Assembly: GCA_009746045.1 (NCBI GenBank)
Contig: RPFO01001664.1
Location: 1 to 25,934, forward strand
Direction of reading: 5' to 3'
From: Mesostigma viride
Lineage: Eukaryota > Streptophyta > Mesostigmatophyceae > Mesostigmatales > Mesostigmataceae
DNA length: 25,934 bases
Positions within the stretch are counted from its first letter, which is position 1, and each line of letters starts with the position of its first letter. The notes under the pieces were generated by a model. The model did not search any database, was not told the origin of the DNA, and saw nothing but the letters and a program-made list of their open reading frames with translations. A program made the position numbers and the translations under genes. This document shows positions 7,820-15,107 of the stretch, piece after piece.

Positions 7820-7921
7820 ATGCCTCCCTTGTTGTATTATAGTCACGGCCTGAACAACCACGGAGGGGGACAAACGCGAAAAAAGAAACCCAAAAAGCGA
7901 GCCACGAAGAAAAACAAGTGA
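7820..7921 (+). CDS. Small basic peptide, 33 aa
   Basis: A short ATG-to-TGA frame between the tRNA and the next zinc-knuckle gene. The N-terminus is mixed (MPPLLYYSHGLNN) and the second half is a Gly-then-Lys/Arg run (GGGQTRKKKPKKRATKKNK). This composition resembles tiny nucleic-acid-binding or packaging peptides, but no family is recognised. A TATCTTATA sequence lies directly upstream. There is no competing gene here. It may be chance. Confidence 0.35.
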   Translation: MPPLLYYSHGLNNHGGGQTRKKKPKKRATKKNK

Positions 7922-7958
7922 GTCCGAAGTTTTTCTAGAGAACAAGTAGTATACACCC

Positions 7959-8273
7959 ATGAAGTGCACCGCAAAATGCAAGGACGGCAGCCATTGCAGC
8001 AACAGCGCCAGGGCTGGCTACAAGAGGTGCGCCTCGCACTCGAGGCGCAAGCCGGCTTCTCGCCACCGAGCCGCCTCGTGTGGAATGGCGAACAGCGGCG
8101 ACATGGTCCAGCCCCCCGACGTCCCCGCCACCAACGGCCAGCTGGAATGGATGGACTTGAGCCAGGAGCCAATGCCCTATATGTATCAAAGCTCGCAAAC
8201 CCATCCAGCGCAGATGGCGTATCTGAAGCACACCATCAACCAGCGAAGGCATCGCAAGAGCCGGAGGAGGTGA
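7959..8273 (+). CDS. CCCH zinc-knuckle protein, 104 aa
   Basis: The zinc knuckle sits at residues 3-27 (C3-x9-C13-x10-C24-x2-H27, with an extra Cys7), followed by an Arg/His-rich signature (RRKPASRHRA) equivalent to the HRxR of its paralogues. The rest is Met/Gln/Pro-rich and apparently disordered (QPPDVPATNGQLEWMDLS), ending in a strongly basic tail (QRRHRKSRRR). It has no F-box or other partner domain, so it is one of the two minimal members of the family here. Codon use is more GC-rich than in neighbouring left-half genes. The start is the first ATG after an AT-containing leader and is not contested. Nucleic-acid binding is plausible. Confidence 0.65.
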   Translation: MKCTAKCKDGSHCSNSARAGYKRCASHSRRKPASRHRAASCGMANSGDMVQPPDVPATNGQLEWMDLSQEPMPYMYQSSQTHPAQMAYLKHTINQRRHRKSRRR

Positions 8274-8287
8274 AATTACCTTACCAT

Positions 8288-8560
8288 CTAGTAAGATGCT
8301 TCCTGTTCTAGTCTCTCACACGCGTTGGAACGATCGTGGCCGACGTCACGTGCGTTTTTACGATCCTTTGCCATTATTGACGCCTCGGCGACATCGCGAC
8401 AGCGGATCCGTATCGAAGACGCATTAGGATCGCGATCCTCCCACTCTGTTTCCATCTTGGCGAGAAAACAACCCATCATATGAAGTTCGGTAAGATCATA
8501 TTTGCGGTACCAGGAAACGGTTTTACCGAGAAGGCCGGATTTCTCGGAGTCTCTTTGCAA
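8288..8560 (-). pseudogene. Fragment of hypothetical protein, possible 3' remnant
   Basis: A 90-codon open stretch in the same frame as, and directly after, the TAA that ends the gene at 8576. It begins without an ATG (first in-frame Met near 8479). Its sequence looks like real protein (SWYRKYDLTELHMMGCFLAKMETEWEDRD) but matches no family I know. It may be a separate small gene starting at the ATG at 8479 (63 aa) or the cut-off 3' part of the upstream F-box gene, separated by an in-frame stop. The paralogue at 9564-10010 has no equivalent extension, which slightly favours a separate small gene. Confidence 0.3.
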
Positions 8561-8575
8561 TACGCACTCTTTGTA

Positions 8576-8980
8576 TTAGTTCCGCTCTTTTTCCCACCAG
8601 GCATCCATATACAGCGCTATCTTTTCAAGGAACTGCGTTTCGTTAAACGGTTCAAGTCCTTTTTTTTTTCTTTCCGCATTCTCGGCGTTCACTGTCATTA
8701 TCGCTTTCTTTTCCATTTCACCACTGCCGGTGCCGCTAAAATATTCAGGGTTATTTTTGATGCTATCTTCCATCAGTTTCAATAACTGATGATATAGGTT
8801 TCTGTTGGATGCACCAAAGTTGCGCAACGATTCCACATCTAAATCCTTAACTATAACGTGTAAAACCTCCTCTGGTAAGTTTTCGAGAGGAGACCTTTCC
8901 GCGTTTTCGTCAGGGGGTGCAACCCCGTGTAAACGGTCGGAAAATACCTTTGGCCGACCAGTTTTTGCTTTTTGTTTGTA
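8576..8980 (-). pseudogene. F-box-like protein, 3' part of a disrupted zinc-knuckle gene
   Basis: The open frame runs from the TGA at 8981-8983 to the TAA at 8576 with no ATG before the F-box. It is clearly homologous to 9564-10010: both carry GVAxPDENxERS, then an F-box-like ENLPxE helix, then KDLD and RNFxAxNRxLYH, and near the end a shared FN(E/D)TQ motif. The product therefore lacks its own start and most likely continues the zinc-knuckle frame 8988-9488. Bridging the two needs two -1 steps, one at the G6 run at 9055-9060 and one between about 8900 and 8980. A GTG at 8836 is not a credible start because the homologous F-box precedes it. Confidence 0.55.
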
Positions 8981-8987
8981 TCAAGGT

Positions 8988-9488
8988 TTATTCCGGGCAG
9001 TCGTGGGTCAGGACGATAGGATGACTGCGCGGAGTTTCTAGTTTGATTTTTGCAGGGGGGTTTGAGTCGTCAAATTCGTTATTCACGTTCTTCCCCCTTA
9101 CATCTGGCAACTCTCTATAGATCCCCCCGGGAAAATATAAGTCCATCGCGTCAAATTTAGAACCTGCGTCACCGTAATCGAGCGGCTCCTCGTGAACTCG
9201 CCGATTGTGTGGAATCATCATTTCGTTTCCATTCGTGTCTGTCCCTTCAGGGGGGAGATTACGTTGTGTAATAATAATCTCAGGACGTACGCTGCTGTTA
9301 TCCCAATTCGAGTTGGCCGATACCATACTATCGGAAGACTGGTCGGCCGTTACAAACGACGTCCCTCTGACTCGGTGTTTGGTCTTGCCTCCCTTTCCGT
9401 GGAACCTGCATCGCTTCTTTTTGGGGTCTGCGACTTTGATCTGACAACGGCCTCCTTTCTTTAACTTGTGTCCGCACTCCTTGGTCAT
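8988..9488 (-). CDS. CCCH zinc-knuckle protein, 5' part of zinc/F-box gene copy B
   Basis: 166 aa as read. The knuckle is C5-x9-C15-x11-C27-x2-H30, followed by GKTKHRVR. Its first 121 bp (9368-9488) differ from copy A (10459-10579) at only two, synonymous, positions, while the following linker is unrelated in sequence (TADQSSDSMVSANSNWDN). Near the 3' end, at the G6 run at 9055-9060, the -1 frame gives RNSAQSSYRPDP, which lines up with KNSSAQSDIRYDP of copy A; the end read here (HPIVLTHDCPE) is therefore probably out of frame. The upstream poly-T/CTGGCTTTTCCGTATA leader is shared with copy A, so the duplication included the promoter. Confidence 0.6.
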   Translation of the reverse strand: MTKECGHKLKKGGRCQIKVADPKKKRCRFHGKGGKTKHRVRGTSFVTADQSSDSMVSANSNWDNSSVRPEIIITQRNLPPEGTDTNGNEMMIPHNRRVHEEPLDYGDAGSKFDAMDLYFPGGIYRELPDVRGKNVNNEFDDSNPPAKIKLETPRSHPIVLTHDCPE

Positions 9489-9563
9489 CCAAGTATACGG
9501 AAAAGCCAGAAAAAAAAAACATTATTTCAATTGGTGCCCGAAATTTTACACTTGTAAAGAAAA

Positions 9564-10010
9564 TTAAGATCGCGCGGTTGAAGCCCGGAGCCTGAGAACT
9601 TCTTTTCCGATTCTCTCGTTTTCTATCAGTCGTTTCTCTTCCTCCTCGCTTTCATCCACTATCCTTTGTATATTTTCCCGGTACTGCGTATCGTTAAATG
9701 GCGCCAATCCTCCTTGTTTTCTTATATTATTTTCACGGTCCACTTGCCTTCTCGCTTTAAAACGCGTAATATCAGGGGACCTTCCCATTATTTGAGGGTT
9801 ATATATGACACCTTTCGACATTTCCTCTGGGATCATATGATACAACCGTCTGTTGGCAGCAGCGAAGTTGCGCGCGGATTGCGGGTCAAGATCCTTAAGT
9901 ATTAGTTGTATAGCTTCCGGTGGTAAATTTTCAATTTCAGACCGTTCCACATTCTCGTCAGGTAGTGCTACACCCTTGAAACCGCCGGGCAATTGACGCG
10001 GACCGTACAT
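9564..10010 (-). CDS. F-box-like protein, 3' part of zinc/F-box gene copy A
   Basis: 148 aa from the ATG at 10010. The F-box-like region lies near residues 24-55 (ENLPPEAIQLILKDLD, then NFAAANRRLYH). A charged helical C-terminus (ESEEEEKRLIENERIGKEV) follows. The frame is open upstream of the ATG through a well-formed linker (PAKKQKNSSAQSDIRYDP, then WLVKSIWFDPLSKKTDP) to about 10200, where it meets the zinc-knuckle frame 10151-10579 in the -1 phase. The real gene is probably 9564-10579. F-box proteins link substrates to Skp1-cullin ubiquitin ligases; the zinc knuckle may contact the target. Confidence 0.6.
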   Translation of the reverse strand: MYGPRQLPGGFKGVALPDENVERSEIENLPPEAIQLILKDLDPQSARNFAAANRRLYHMIPEEMSKGVIYNPQIMGRSPDITRFKARRQVDRENNIRKQGGLAPFNDTQYRENIQRIVDESEEEEKRLIENERIGKEVLRLRASTARS

Positions 10011-10150
10011 GGGGTCGGTTTTTTTACTAAGAGGATCGAACCAGATAGACTTTACAAGCCAATCTCTGTGATTTTGGGACGGTCCTGGGTCATAACGAAT
10101 GTCTGACTGCGCCGAGCTATTCTTTTGCTTTTTTGCGGGGCGGTTTGCGT

Positions 10151-10579
10151 CTATCGGGTAAGGATAGTCGACATTCTTTTCTCGAGTTCTTTTTCCAGAT
10201 ACTCTCCTTTTTCGCTTTTATAAAATGGCCACTGTTTTTCATCGACATATGGGTTGTTAGTGTCTATAACAGCGTCACGAGTCCTATCATAATGTTCGGA
10301 GTTAGCGTCACCTTCTTTAAGCGCTTCTTGGTTGAAAGTGTAACCCATAAAGAGCCCCAATCCCGAGTTCATGAAAGCAAGTTGATCTTCTGTTATCGGA
10401 TTCGAACGAAATGTATAGCCGTTCTCGTCCGTCGACGGCCCTGCCTCGTCAGGTTGCCTGACTCGGTGTTTCGTCTTGCCTCCCTTTCCGTGGAACCTGC
10501 ATCGCTTCTTTTTGGGGTCCGCGACTTTGATCTGACAACGGCCTCCTTTCTTTAACTTGTGTCCGCACTCCTTGGTCAT
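10151..10579 (-). CDS. CCCH zinc-knuckle protein, 5' part of zinc/F-box gene copy A
   Basis: 142 aa as read. The N-terminal knuckle is at residues 5-30 with the KHRVR signature, identical in protein to copy B. The linker (PDEAGPSTDENGYTF) and the helical part (EYLEKELEKR) are its own. The frame stops at 10151 after about eight residues that look out of frame. The -1 frame, reachable at A-runs in the coding strand near 10175-10195, continues into the F-box part at 9564-10010. The promoter region at 10580-10618 contains a T-rich/CTGGTTTGGTTCGTATA leader similar to copy B. The next gene upstream, at 10619-10861, is a third, diverged copy, so three paralogues stand head-to-tail. Confidence 0.65.
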   Translation of the reverse strand: MTKECGHKLKKGGRCQIKVADPKKKRCRFHGKGGKTKHRVRQPDEAGPSTDENGYTFRSNPITEDQLAFMNSGLGLFMGYTFNQEALKEGDANSEHYDRTRDAVIDTNNPYVDEKQWPFYKSEKGEYLEKELEKRMSTILTR

Positions 10580-10618
10580 TTCACCATTATACGAACCAAA
10601 CCAGAAAAAAATATACGA

Positions 10619-10861
10619 TCATTTCTGTTTCTTACTAGCGTTACCGCCTTGTGTCGAATTTTTTCTCTTCTCGGCCTGGTTTCGATCCGCTTCTGTGGTC
10701 CGTATTATATACTCTTCCCAAGTTTCGATTTCATTTGGTCCAGAAACATTTGGTCCGCGCACGACATGTTTTTTTGCATGAAACCGGCATTTCTTGGCGC
10801 CTTTCACCTTTATGCGACAATGGCCGCCAGACTTCAGCTTGTGGCCGCACGCTGTTGTCAT
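10619..10861 (-). CDS. Minimal CCCH zinc-knuckle protein, 80 aa
   Basis: The knuckle is C5-x9-C15-x9-C25-x2-H28 with the start MTTACGHKLKSGG, clearly related to copies A and B, and is followed by a degenerate HVVRG signature. Residues about 43-62 (EIETWEEY, RTTEADRNQ) are shared with the gene at 502, and the DNA match is 54 of 58 bp (10675-10732 against 535-592). The protein ends in a Lys/Gln tail (GNASKKQK). It seems complete and lacks an F-box. It diverges from the gene at 10907 across a 45-bp AT-rich gap containing TATATAGG near the start. Confidence 0.65.
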   Translation of the reverse strand: MTTACGHKLKSGGHCRIKVKGAKKCRFHAKKHVVRGPNVSGPNEIETWEEYIIRTTEADRNQAEKRKNSTQGGNASKKQK

Positions 10862-10906
10862 TCCTATATACCCTCAAACAACAATTTATTTATTTACAAC
10901 TATTGG

Positions 10907-11149
10907 ATGTCAATGAGACCAGTTGTGTGCAATTCCGCTCGAAAGCGGTGTGATCAAAAATTTAAAGATTGGTTATTAAGACAGAAACGCGGCAGAAAGA
11001 TCCGCCACTCGATGAAACTGTACACGCATCCTCTGCGCGATGCGCCTCTTCCTCCTTTGATAACCACCGTAGAACCTTCCCGCGCAATCGTTATGTGGCC
11101 TCACGAAACCGAACGCTCTCTCTACGACAACACCCCTACGTTTCGGTAG
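10907..11149 (+). CDS. Small basic hypothetical protein, 80 aa
   Basis: Not recognised. The ATG at 10907 (or 10913) follows an AT-rich leader (TTTATTTATTTACAAC). The protein is basic in its first half (NSARKRCDQKFKDWLL, RQKRGRKIRHSMK) and Pro/Thr-rich afterwards, ending YDNTPTFR. The upstream extension of the open frame is antisense to the zinc-knuckle gene and should be ignored. It is divergent from 10619-10861, and its 3' end overlaps the convergent gene at 11122 by 28 bp. The minus-strand alternative over the same stretch is only 60 codons and Arg-rich, a typical shadow. Confidence 0.45.
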   Translation: MSMRPVVCNSARKRCDQKFKDWLLRQKRGRKIRHSMKLYTHPLRDAPLPPLITTVEPSRAIVMWPHETERSLYDNTPTFR

Positions 11150-11766
11150 TTTTCGCAATGTTTTTCAAGGCAGCGAGACCACCACCCGTTCCAATTCCAG
11201 TGCTCGCTCGTCGTCGATCTCCCGGCCCGCTCCTCCTGGGCCTGTAGTTGGTTGTAAAACTTGGTCATGAAACTGCTCGCTCGGACCGTGAAAGGACTGG
11301 TCTTGCTCGCAACATCGAACAAACGAAACTCGATCCTGTCGTAGGTCCGATTGGAGATGTGCAGGTCCATGATGTTTTCGACGCCTTCTTTCAAGTCGCG
11401 ACAGAGCGCGAAGAGTTTTATCACTTTGACGTGATGCGGAGTGTACACGGCGTCCTCGCATTCCTCGATGCGCTCCAAAGACAATGCTTTCATCACGCCT
11501 CGCAGTTGCTCGTCGGTCCTTTCGGCGAGCTTCGGATTAAGCCAGTTCAGATCGGCTTCTTCGTTTTCTCGGACCGAGAGCTCCGTTCCGATGGTAAGAA
11601 AAAGGTCGTTCACGCGAAACTTTTTGCTCAGTTCTTCTTTTTTCGCGACTGCAACGACGTCGTATTCGCGTTGGGTGGCTTTGTTGATGGCGCACCCGTA
11701 AGGCCAAGACTCTTTCACGATTTGAGTCAAGACTTCGGGTGGAAGGTTCTCGTACGTGGCTTCCAT
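11122..11766 (-). CDS. F-box-like protein, 214 aa
   Basis: The F-box-like N-terminus is at residues 5-35 (ENLPPEVLTQIVKESWPYGCAINKAT without a break; key residues L7, P8 and W21). It is paralogous to the right-half gene at 24636-25250, sharing the (E/S)LPxE helix, a SWP motif, (A/G)INKATQ and a later F-x5-V region. The middle part is a mixed helical region (MKALSLERIEECEDAVY) and the end is Trp-rich (EHWNWNGWWSRCLEK). There is no zinc knuckle. F-box proteins are SCF ubiquitin-ligase adaptors, and viruses use them to redirect host degradation; the target is unknown. Reading is clean over the whole length. Confidence 0.7.
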   Translation of the reverse strand: MEATYENLPPEVLTQIVKESWPYGCAINKATQREYDVVAVAKKEELSKKFRVNDLFLTIGTELSVRENEEADLNWLNPKLAERTDEQLRGVMKALSLERIEECEDAVYTPHHVKVIKLFALCRDLKEGVENIMDLHISNRTYDRIEFRLFDVASKTSPFTVRASSFMTKFYNQLQAQEERAGRSTTSEHWNWNGWWSRCLEKHCENYRNVGVLS

Positions 11767-11952
11767 TGTCGAAAACCGGTGCCTTTGTGACGCTTGCGAC
11801 CCCTTTTTTATACGTTTTGTTTCTCGAAATCGGTTACAAACCGAGTTGTCGTTACAAACCGGATGATGTCACGAGGCAGATATTTTCCTCCTTGACATCA
11901 TCCGCGTTTGTACATATACCGCTTGAGAGAAACAACCTCGCCTCCTTCCGAA

Positions 11953-12162
11953 ATGACTCGCGAGGACGCCAATTACCAAGTCGTTTTCGACAAATCATGG
12001 AAGCAGCTTTTCGCTTCCGTCCCCTGCGACTCGAAACTCGAGCCCCGAGATTTGGAGGATTTCGAAAGGCGGTACGATGAATGGCGCCGAAGTTCGTCCC
12101 AGAAAGAGTCGTTCGACGCTATGGAAGAACGCCTGCCCGTCTCAGAGTCTGACGCAGCGTAG
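11953..12162 (+). CDS. Small acidic hypothetical protein, 69 aa
   Basis: Not recognised. I chose the ATG at 11953 because the upstream frame is low quality and the sequence becomes protein-like from here (TREDANYQVVFDKSWKQLF). The rest is charged and helical (RDLEDFERRYDEWRRSSSQ), ending in an acidic tail (PVSESDAA). The 3' end overlaps the convergent gene at 12119 by 44 bp. Upstream (11767-11952) are two copies of an inverted GATGTCA/TGACATC element around 11862-11903, possibly regulatory. Confidence 0.45.
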   Translation: MTREDANYQVVFDKSWKQLFASVPCDSKLEPRDLEDFERRYDEWRRSSSQKESFDAMEERLPVSESDAA

Positions 12163-12964
12163 TCGTGTCTCTCAACTTCCTCACGGCGCAACACATTGGG
12201 ATGTTTCCGTTTCGAATAGATTTTTGAGCGTCTTTGCAGATCGTAAAAAGGTTTTGCGCTGCCCATCGCTCGTCAAACCATTTTGCATGGAGTTCATCGC
12301 TGTCTTCCTCCATAAGAACAAAAGCGCATTCTTTCCACGCTTGGGGTCCTACGATGTTGTCGACGAGTGTCGAGATCACGAACTCGTCAGGACCAAAAGA
12401 GTCGTTGGCAAACTTGTCGCCGTATGCGAGGATACATTTTTCGAGAGCCGGGCGTATCGACTCGTAATGTTTCTTTGCCAGAAAACAGAACTGGTTTGAA
12501 AACAAGACGGTCGAACAGCCCACGGATTTTAAGATCTTTTTAGATCTAGATCTTATGTGATTGGTGTCCGGGTCCCATGGACTGAAAAAAGAAACGCCTT
12601 TCACAGACTGGCACCATTGCATCATATCGTTTGGTGAGACGCACGGCACCGTGTTTTCGCTAACAAGTCCTGCATGCGTGACGTCTTCGTAACTGAATGC
12701 GGCGTCGAAAAGAATGCTCTCTGCTGTAAGCAAGGAAGGGTGAGACCACTTTGTTTTGATTCTAGACACGCGCCTGGCTTCAACATCTGCGATCCATTCA
12801 AACAGACGCTTTTCTTCGACCCCAGCAAATGCGGAATCGTGAACGAACACTCGTATCATGTCACGCGGCACACCTCCGAGCCATTCTTTCCAGATCTGAG
12901 ACGTGTAAAACGCTTTGGAAACCAGAAAACATAAGGCAAAAGGCATTTGTGACGTATTATCCAT
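12119..12964 (-). CDS. Putative glycosyltransferase, GT14/core-2 branching-like
   Basis: 281 aa, clean frame. The layout resembles the core-2/I-branching (GT14, DUF266) enzymes. It has a hydrophobic first strand (PFALCFLVSKAF) and an IRVFVHDSAF strand. The central part has AGLVSENTVPCVSPNDMMQW (family: a strand followed by S-E-S/T-x-P-x, then a Tyr/Ser-rich loop). Later come KKILKSVGCSTVLFSNQFCFLAKKHYE (family: basic segment, W/Q-F, then a helix) and a Phe-Gly-Pro-Asp-Glu-Phe acidic motif (family: D-E-H-Y). GT14 enzymes add branching sugars to glycans. In viruses they are thought to decorate virion glycoproteins. Recognition is by pattern only and the acceptor is unknown. It diverges from 13027 over a 62-bp AT-rich gap. 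Confidence 0.45.
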   Translation of the reverse strand: MDNTSQMPFALCFLVSKAFYTSQIWKEWLGGVPRDMIRVFVHDSAFAGVEEKRLFEWIADVEARRVSRIKTKWSHPSLLTAESILFDAAFSYEDVTHAGLVSENTVPCVSPNDMMQWCQSVKGVSFFSPWDPDTNHIRSRSKKILKSVGCSTVLFSNQFCFLAKKHYESIRPALEKCILAYGDKFANDSFGPDEFVISTLVDNIVGPQAWKECAFVLMEEDSDELHAKWFDERWAAQNLFTICKDAQKSIRNGNIPMCCAVRKLRDTTTLRQTLRRAGVLP

Positions 12965-13026
12965 AATAAAAAAATTTCATTATTTTTCATGCACGCATTT
13001 TTTCATCATTTTATAACTACAAGTAA

Positions 13027-13389
13027 ATGCCTCGCTGTTTTAGAAAAACGAAAGATGGCAGACAATGTCTCCTAACCGCTGCTCGCGGCTGCAAATCTTG
13101 CGCTACTCATCTGGCTTGTTCCGCGAGAAGAAGGAACACGCATCGAGCGAGAATGAAATCGCTCGAAGATGGCCCGCCTCTCGCCCCGGGCGTGTGGGAT
13201 AGAATCCCGACCGACATCGCTCGCAAAATCGCGAAACAGGCGGGACAGCCAATGATCGACCCGCGCGTGATGCAGGCAGGAATGAAGGGGTTGCTAAAAA
13301 TAAAGCAGCAAGAGGTGAAAGAGCCCTTAAGAAAGTTATCCGAAATTCCAAAAAATGCATATAGGTTATCGCCCGAATCAAGGCATTGA
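13027..13389 (+). CDS. CCCH zinc-knuckle and F-box-like protein, probable 5' part of the SprT-like gene
   Basis: 120 aa as read. The knuckle is C4-x9-C14-x10-C25-x2-H28, then the family signature NTHRAR, then an F-box-like helix near residues 57-75 (WDRIPTDIARKIAKQAGQ). The frame stops at 13387-13389. The protease frame is open from 13365 in the -1 phase and has no ATG for its first 30 codons, so the two almost certainly form one gene of about 580 residues, with a break in 13365-13388 (a C3 run lies at 13372-13374). The 62-bp upstream gap is very AT-rich (TTTTATAACTACAAGTAA before the ATG). Confidence 0.65.
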   Translation: MPRCFRKTKDGRQCLLTAARGCKSCATHLACSARRRNTHRARMKSLEDGPPLAPGVWDRIPTDIARKIAKQAGQPMIDPRVMQAGMKGLLKIKQQEVKEPLRKLSEIPKNAYRLSPESRH

Positions 13390-14765
13390 TAAAACAGCTG
13401 AATACAATAAGCCCGTTGTATGACAAACTTGATCGGAAGAACTACCTCCTCGACGGTAACCGAATGTTACAAGATAAAATCGACACACGCATGTTGATGG
13501 AGCGGGAAAGAGAGCCTAACGACATAAAGACGTGGTTTAACCCCAAAACAAAACGTTTTGAAGAGCCGGATCCGAACGTCGAGTATTTCGAAAATGCGAC
13601 AGCTGGGCTTCTTCCGCATGAATATCCGTTTCAAAACCGAGAAGAGTTCATACGTGGCAGGGACGAGTATTTGAAGCAGCTGGAACGGGAAGGGAGAAGT
13701 CTTTACGACGAACCCCGTCGCAGAGGAGCCCATTTCAACCGTTCGCCTTCATCGGACACGTTCCTAAAAGTAGACCATTCTCTGAAAACCCTTGACGATC
13801 TTCGAATCCCAATGAAAAATGTCGTGAGAGAAATGGAAGCGAGGTTAAAAAAAAATCGTGACGGCCTCGTGAAGAACGGGAAACTCGACATTAACGACGA
13901 TGATATTGATATAATTGCTCACGTGCTAAACAAACACATCTTTGGAGGGGGGTTTCCCATGAAAGATGTCGCTTTCCAGTTTGAACCAGAGAGTCTGAAT
14001 AAGCATATCATACAATCATCTGGTAATGAAGACCACTGGGCAATCAACATGAACGATGGCAAATATATCGCTTTGAACAAGAAACAATTCTTGAAATCAT
14101 TTGCACCTGAAAACCCGAAAGACAGGACCTATCAAGATAGTATACTACCTGAATCACAAATGGAGTTATTGGCGCGAATAATGGCTCACGAGATGGTGCA
14201 CACGATCCAAATAAACACGAGAGACAGGGACGGAAACCCGGATAAAGATTTTAAGTACGAATCTCACGGTCCTGTGTTTGAAAAACTAAACCAACTTTAT
14301 CTAGGAACTTTGAACAACGGAGTTTTCAAAAGCAGCAGACAAGAAACTCGCGAACAAATGGAAAAGGATAGGCGAGAAGCGCGAATGAGGATGTATTTTG
14401 ATCCCGCTCGCAAAAACAAAGCGTCCACAAAAGCCTTCCAGCAAGAACAACACGAATATAAGGAAGCCCAAGAGAAGGAGTGGGGGGTACCAGAATTAGC
14501 CGAAGAACGGAAAGCGCGCAGACAAGAGCGAAATAAAACCATTCCGGCGGAAACCATGAAAGAGAAGCACGGCGAAGAGTTTTGGTACCCTTTATCCGGC
14601 GGCAAACTGGATGATATCGAGTATACAGGGACGGATGGTTACGAGGACGCGGAGGAAAGACAAGAAAGTGACAGCAGTGACGACGAATTTCACGATGCGC
14701 CGGCTGGCCAAAAACGAGTGCGTAAAAACGCGCGAACTCGAAAACGCGCCACCTGCAAAAAATAG
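13386..14765 (+). CDS. SprT-like zinc metalloprotease
   Basis: 459 codons; the first residue is a TTG, so this frame lacks a natural start and probably continues 13027-13389. The catalytic motif is AHEMVHTIQ with HExxH at residues 268-272 and a third ligand in SHGPVFEKL (His294), the typical spacing and HGPxF motif of SprT/SPRTN-type proteases, which cut proteins crosslinked to DNA. The N-terminal 250 residues are charged and unrecognised. The C-terminal 120 are Lys/Glu-rich, followed by an acidic Ser patch (ESDSSDDEFHD) and a basic tail (RKNARTRKRATCKK) that looks like a nuclear or DNA-binding tail. With the upstream zinc and F-box parts, a protease tied to the ubiquitin system is suggested. 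Confidence 0.75.
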   Translation: MIKQLNTISPLYDKLDRKNYLLDGNRMLQDKIDTRMLMEREREPNDIKTWFNPKTKRFEEPDPNVEYFENATAGLLPHEYPFQNREEFIRGRDEYLKQLEREGRSLYDEPRRRGAHFNRSPSSDTFLKVDHSLKTLDDLRIPMKNVVREMEARLKKNRDGLVKNGKLDINDDDIDIIAHVLNKHIFGGGFPMKDVAFQFEPESLNKHIIQSSGNEDHWAINMNDGKYIALNKKQFLKSFAPENPKDRTYQDSILPESQMELLARIMAHEMVHTIQINTRDRDGNPDKDFKYESHGPVFEKLNQLYLGTLNNGVFKSSRQETREQMEKDRREARMRMYFDPARKNKASTKAFQQEQHEYKEAQEKEWGVPELAEERKARRQERNKTIPAETMKEKHGEEFWYPLSGGKLDDIEYTGTDGYEDAEERQESDSSDDEFHDAPAGQKRVRKNARTRKRATCKK

Positions 14766-15107
14766 CCCCCCTTGGGTCCCTCTCAGGGTCCCCTCCAGGG
14801 TCCGTGCGGTGCACCGTCTCTGGGTCGGCCCGTGGTACCGTAACGGCTGGCGGTCGGCGCGTAACCGCCGTTTGGTCCGTCCGTAACCGCGGCCCGGCAC
14901 GGGAAGTAACGGTTTTCGGAGGAGACGTGGCGCGTCTCGCGCCCGAATAAGTGTCCACGGACACGTAACGGAACCTAACCGCCGACCGCGTAATTTTTTC
15001 ACGCGGCGAGGCGAGCACCGCGCGGGTATAAAACCCCGCCGCCCTCCTCGTCGCACGCACTCTCGCTCTCTCTCTCTCACGCTCTCGAACCCTTTCCATT
15101 TCCTGCC
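14766..15107 (+). promoter_or_regulatory. TATA promoter with GTAACCG elements
   Basis: A 342-bp gene-free stretch marking the switch from the AT-rich left gaps to the right-half promoter style. It begins with three GGGTCC(C) repeats just after the protease stop. Then come about six GTAACCG/GTAACGG/CTAACCG elements, a GTGTCCACGGACAC palindrome near 14951, TATAAAA at 15027-15033 (81 bp before the ATG) and a CT-rich leader. GTAACCG fits the MYB consensus YAACNG; that link is inference. Confidence 0.6.

Noticed and set aside
12528-12556. AAGATCT / AGATCTAGATCTT palindromic stretch as a regulatory site
   Set aside because: It lies well inside the glycosyltransferase-like coding frame, which reads through it cleanly.
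14766-14766. Virus/host junction or assembly chimera at the composition change
   Set aside because: F-box paralogues occur on both sides and right-half genes are intronless and tightly packed; a chimera is still worth checking by reads.
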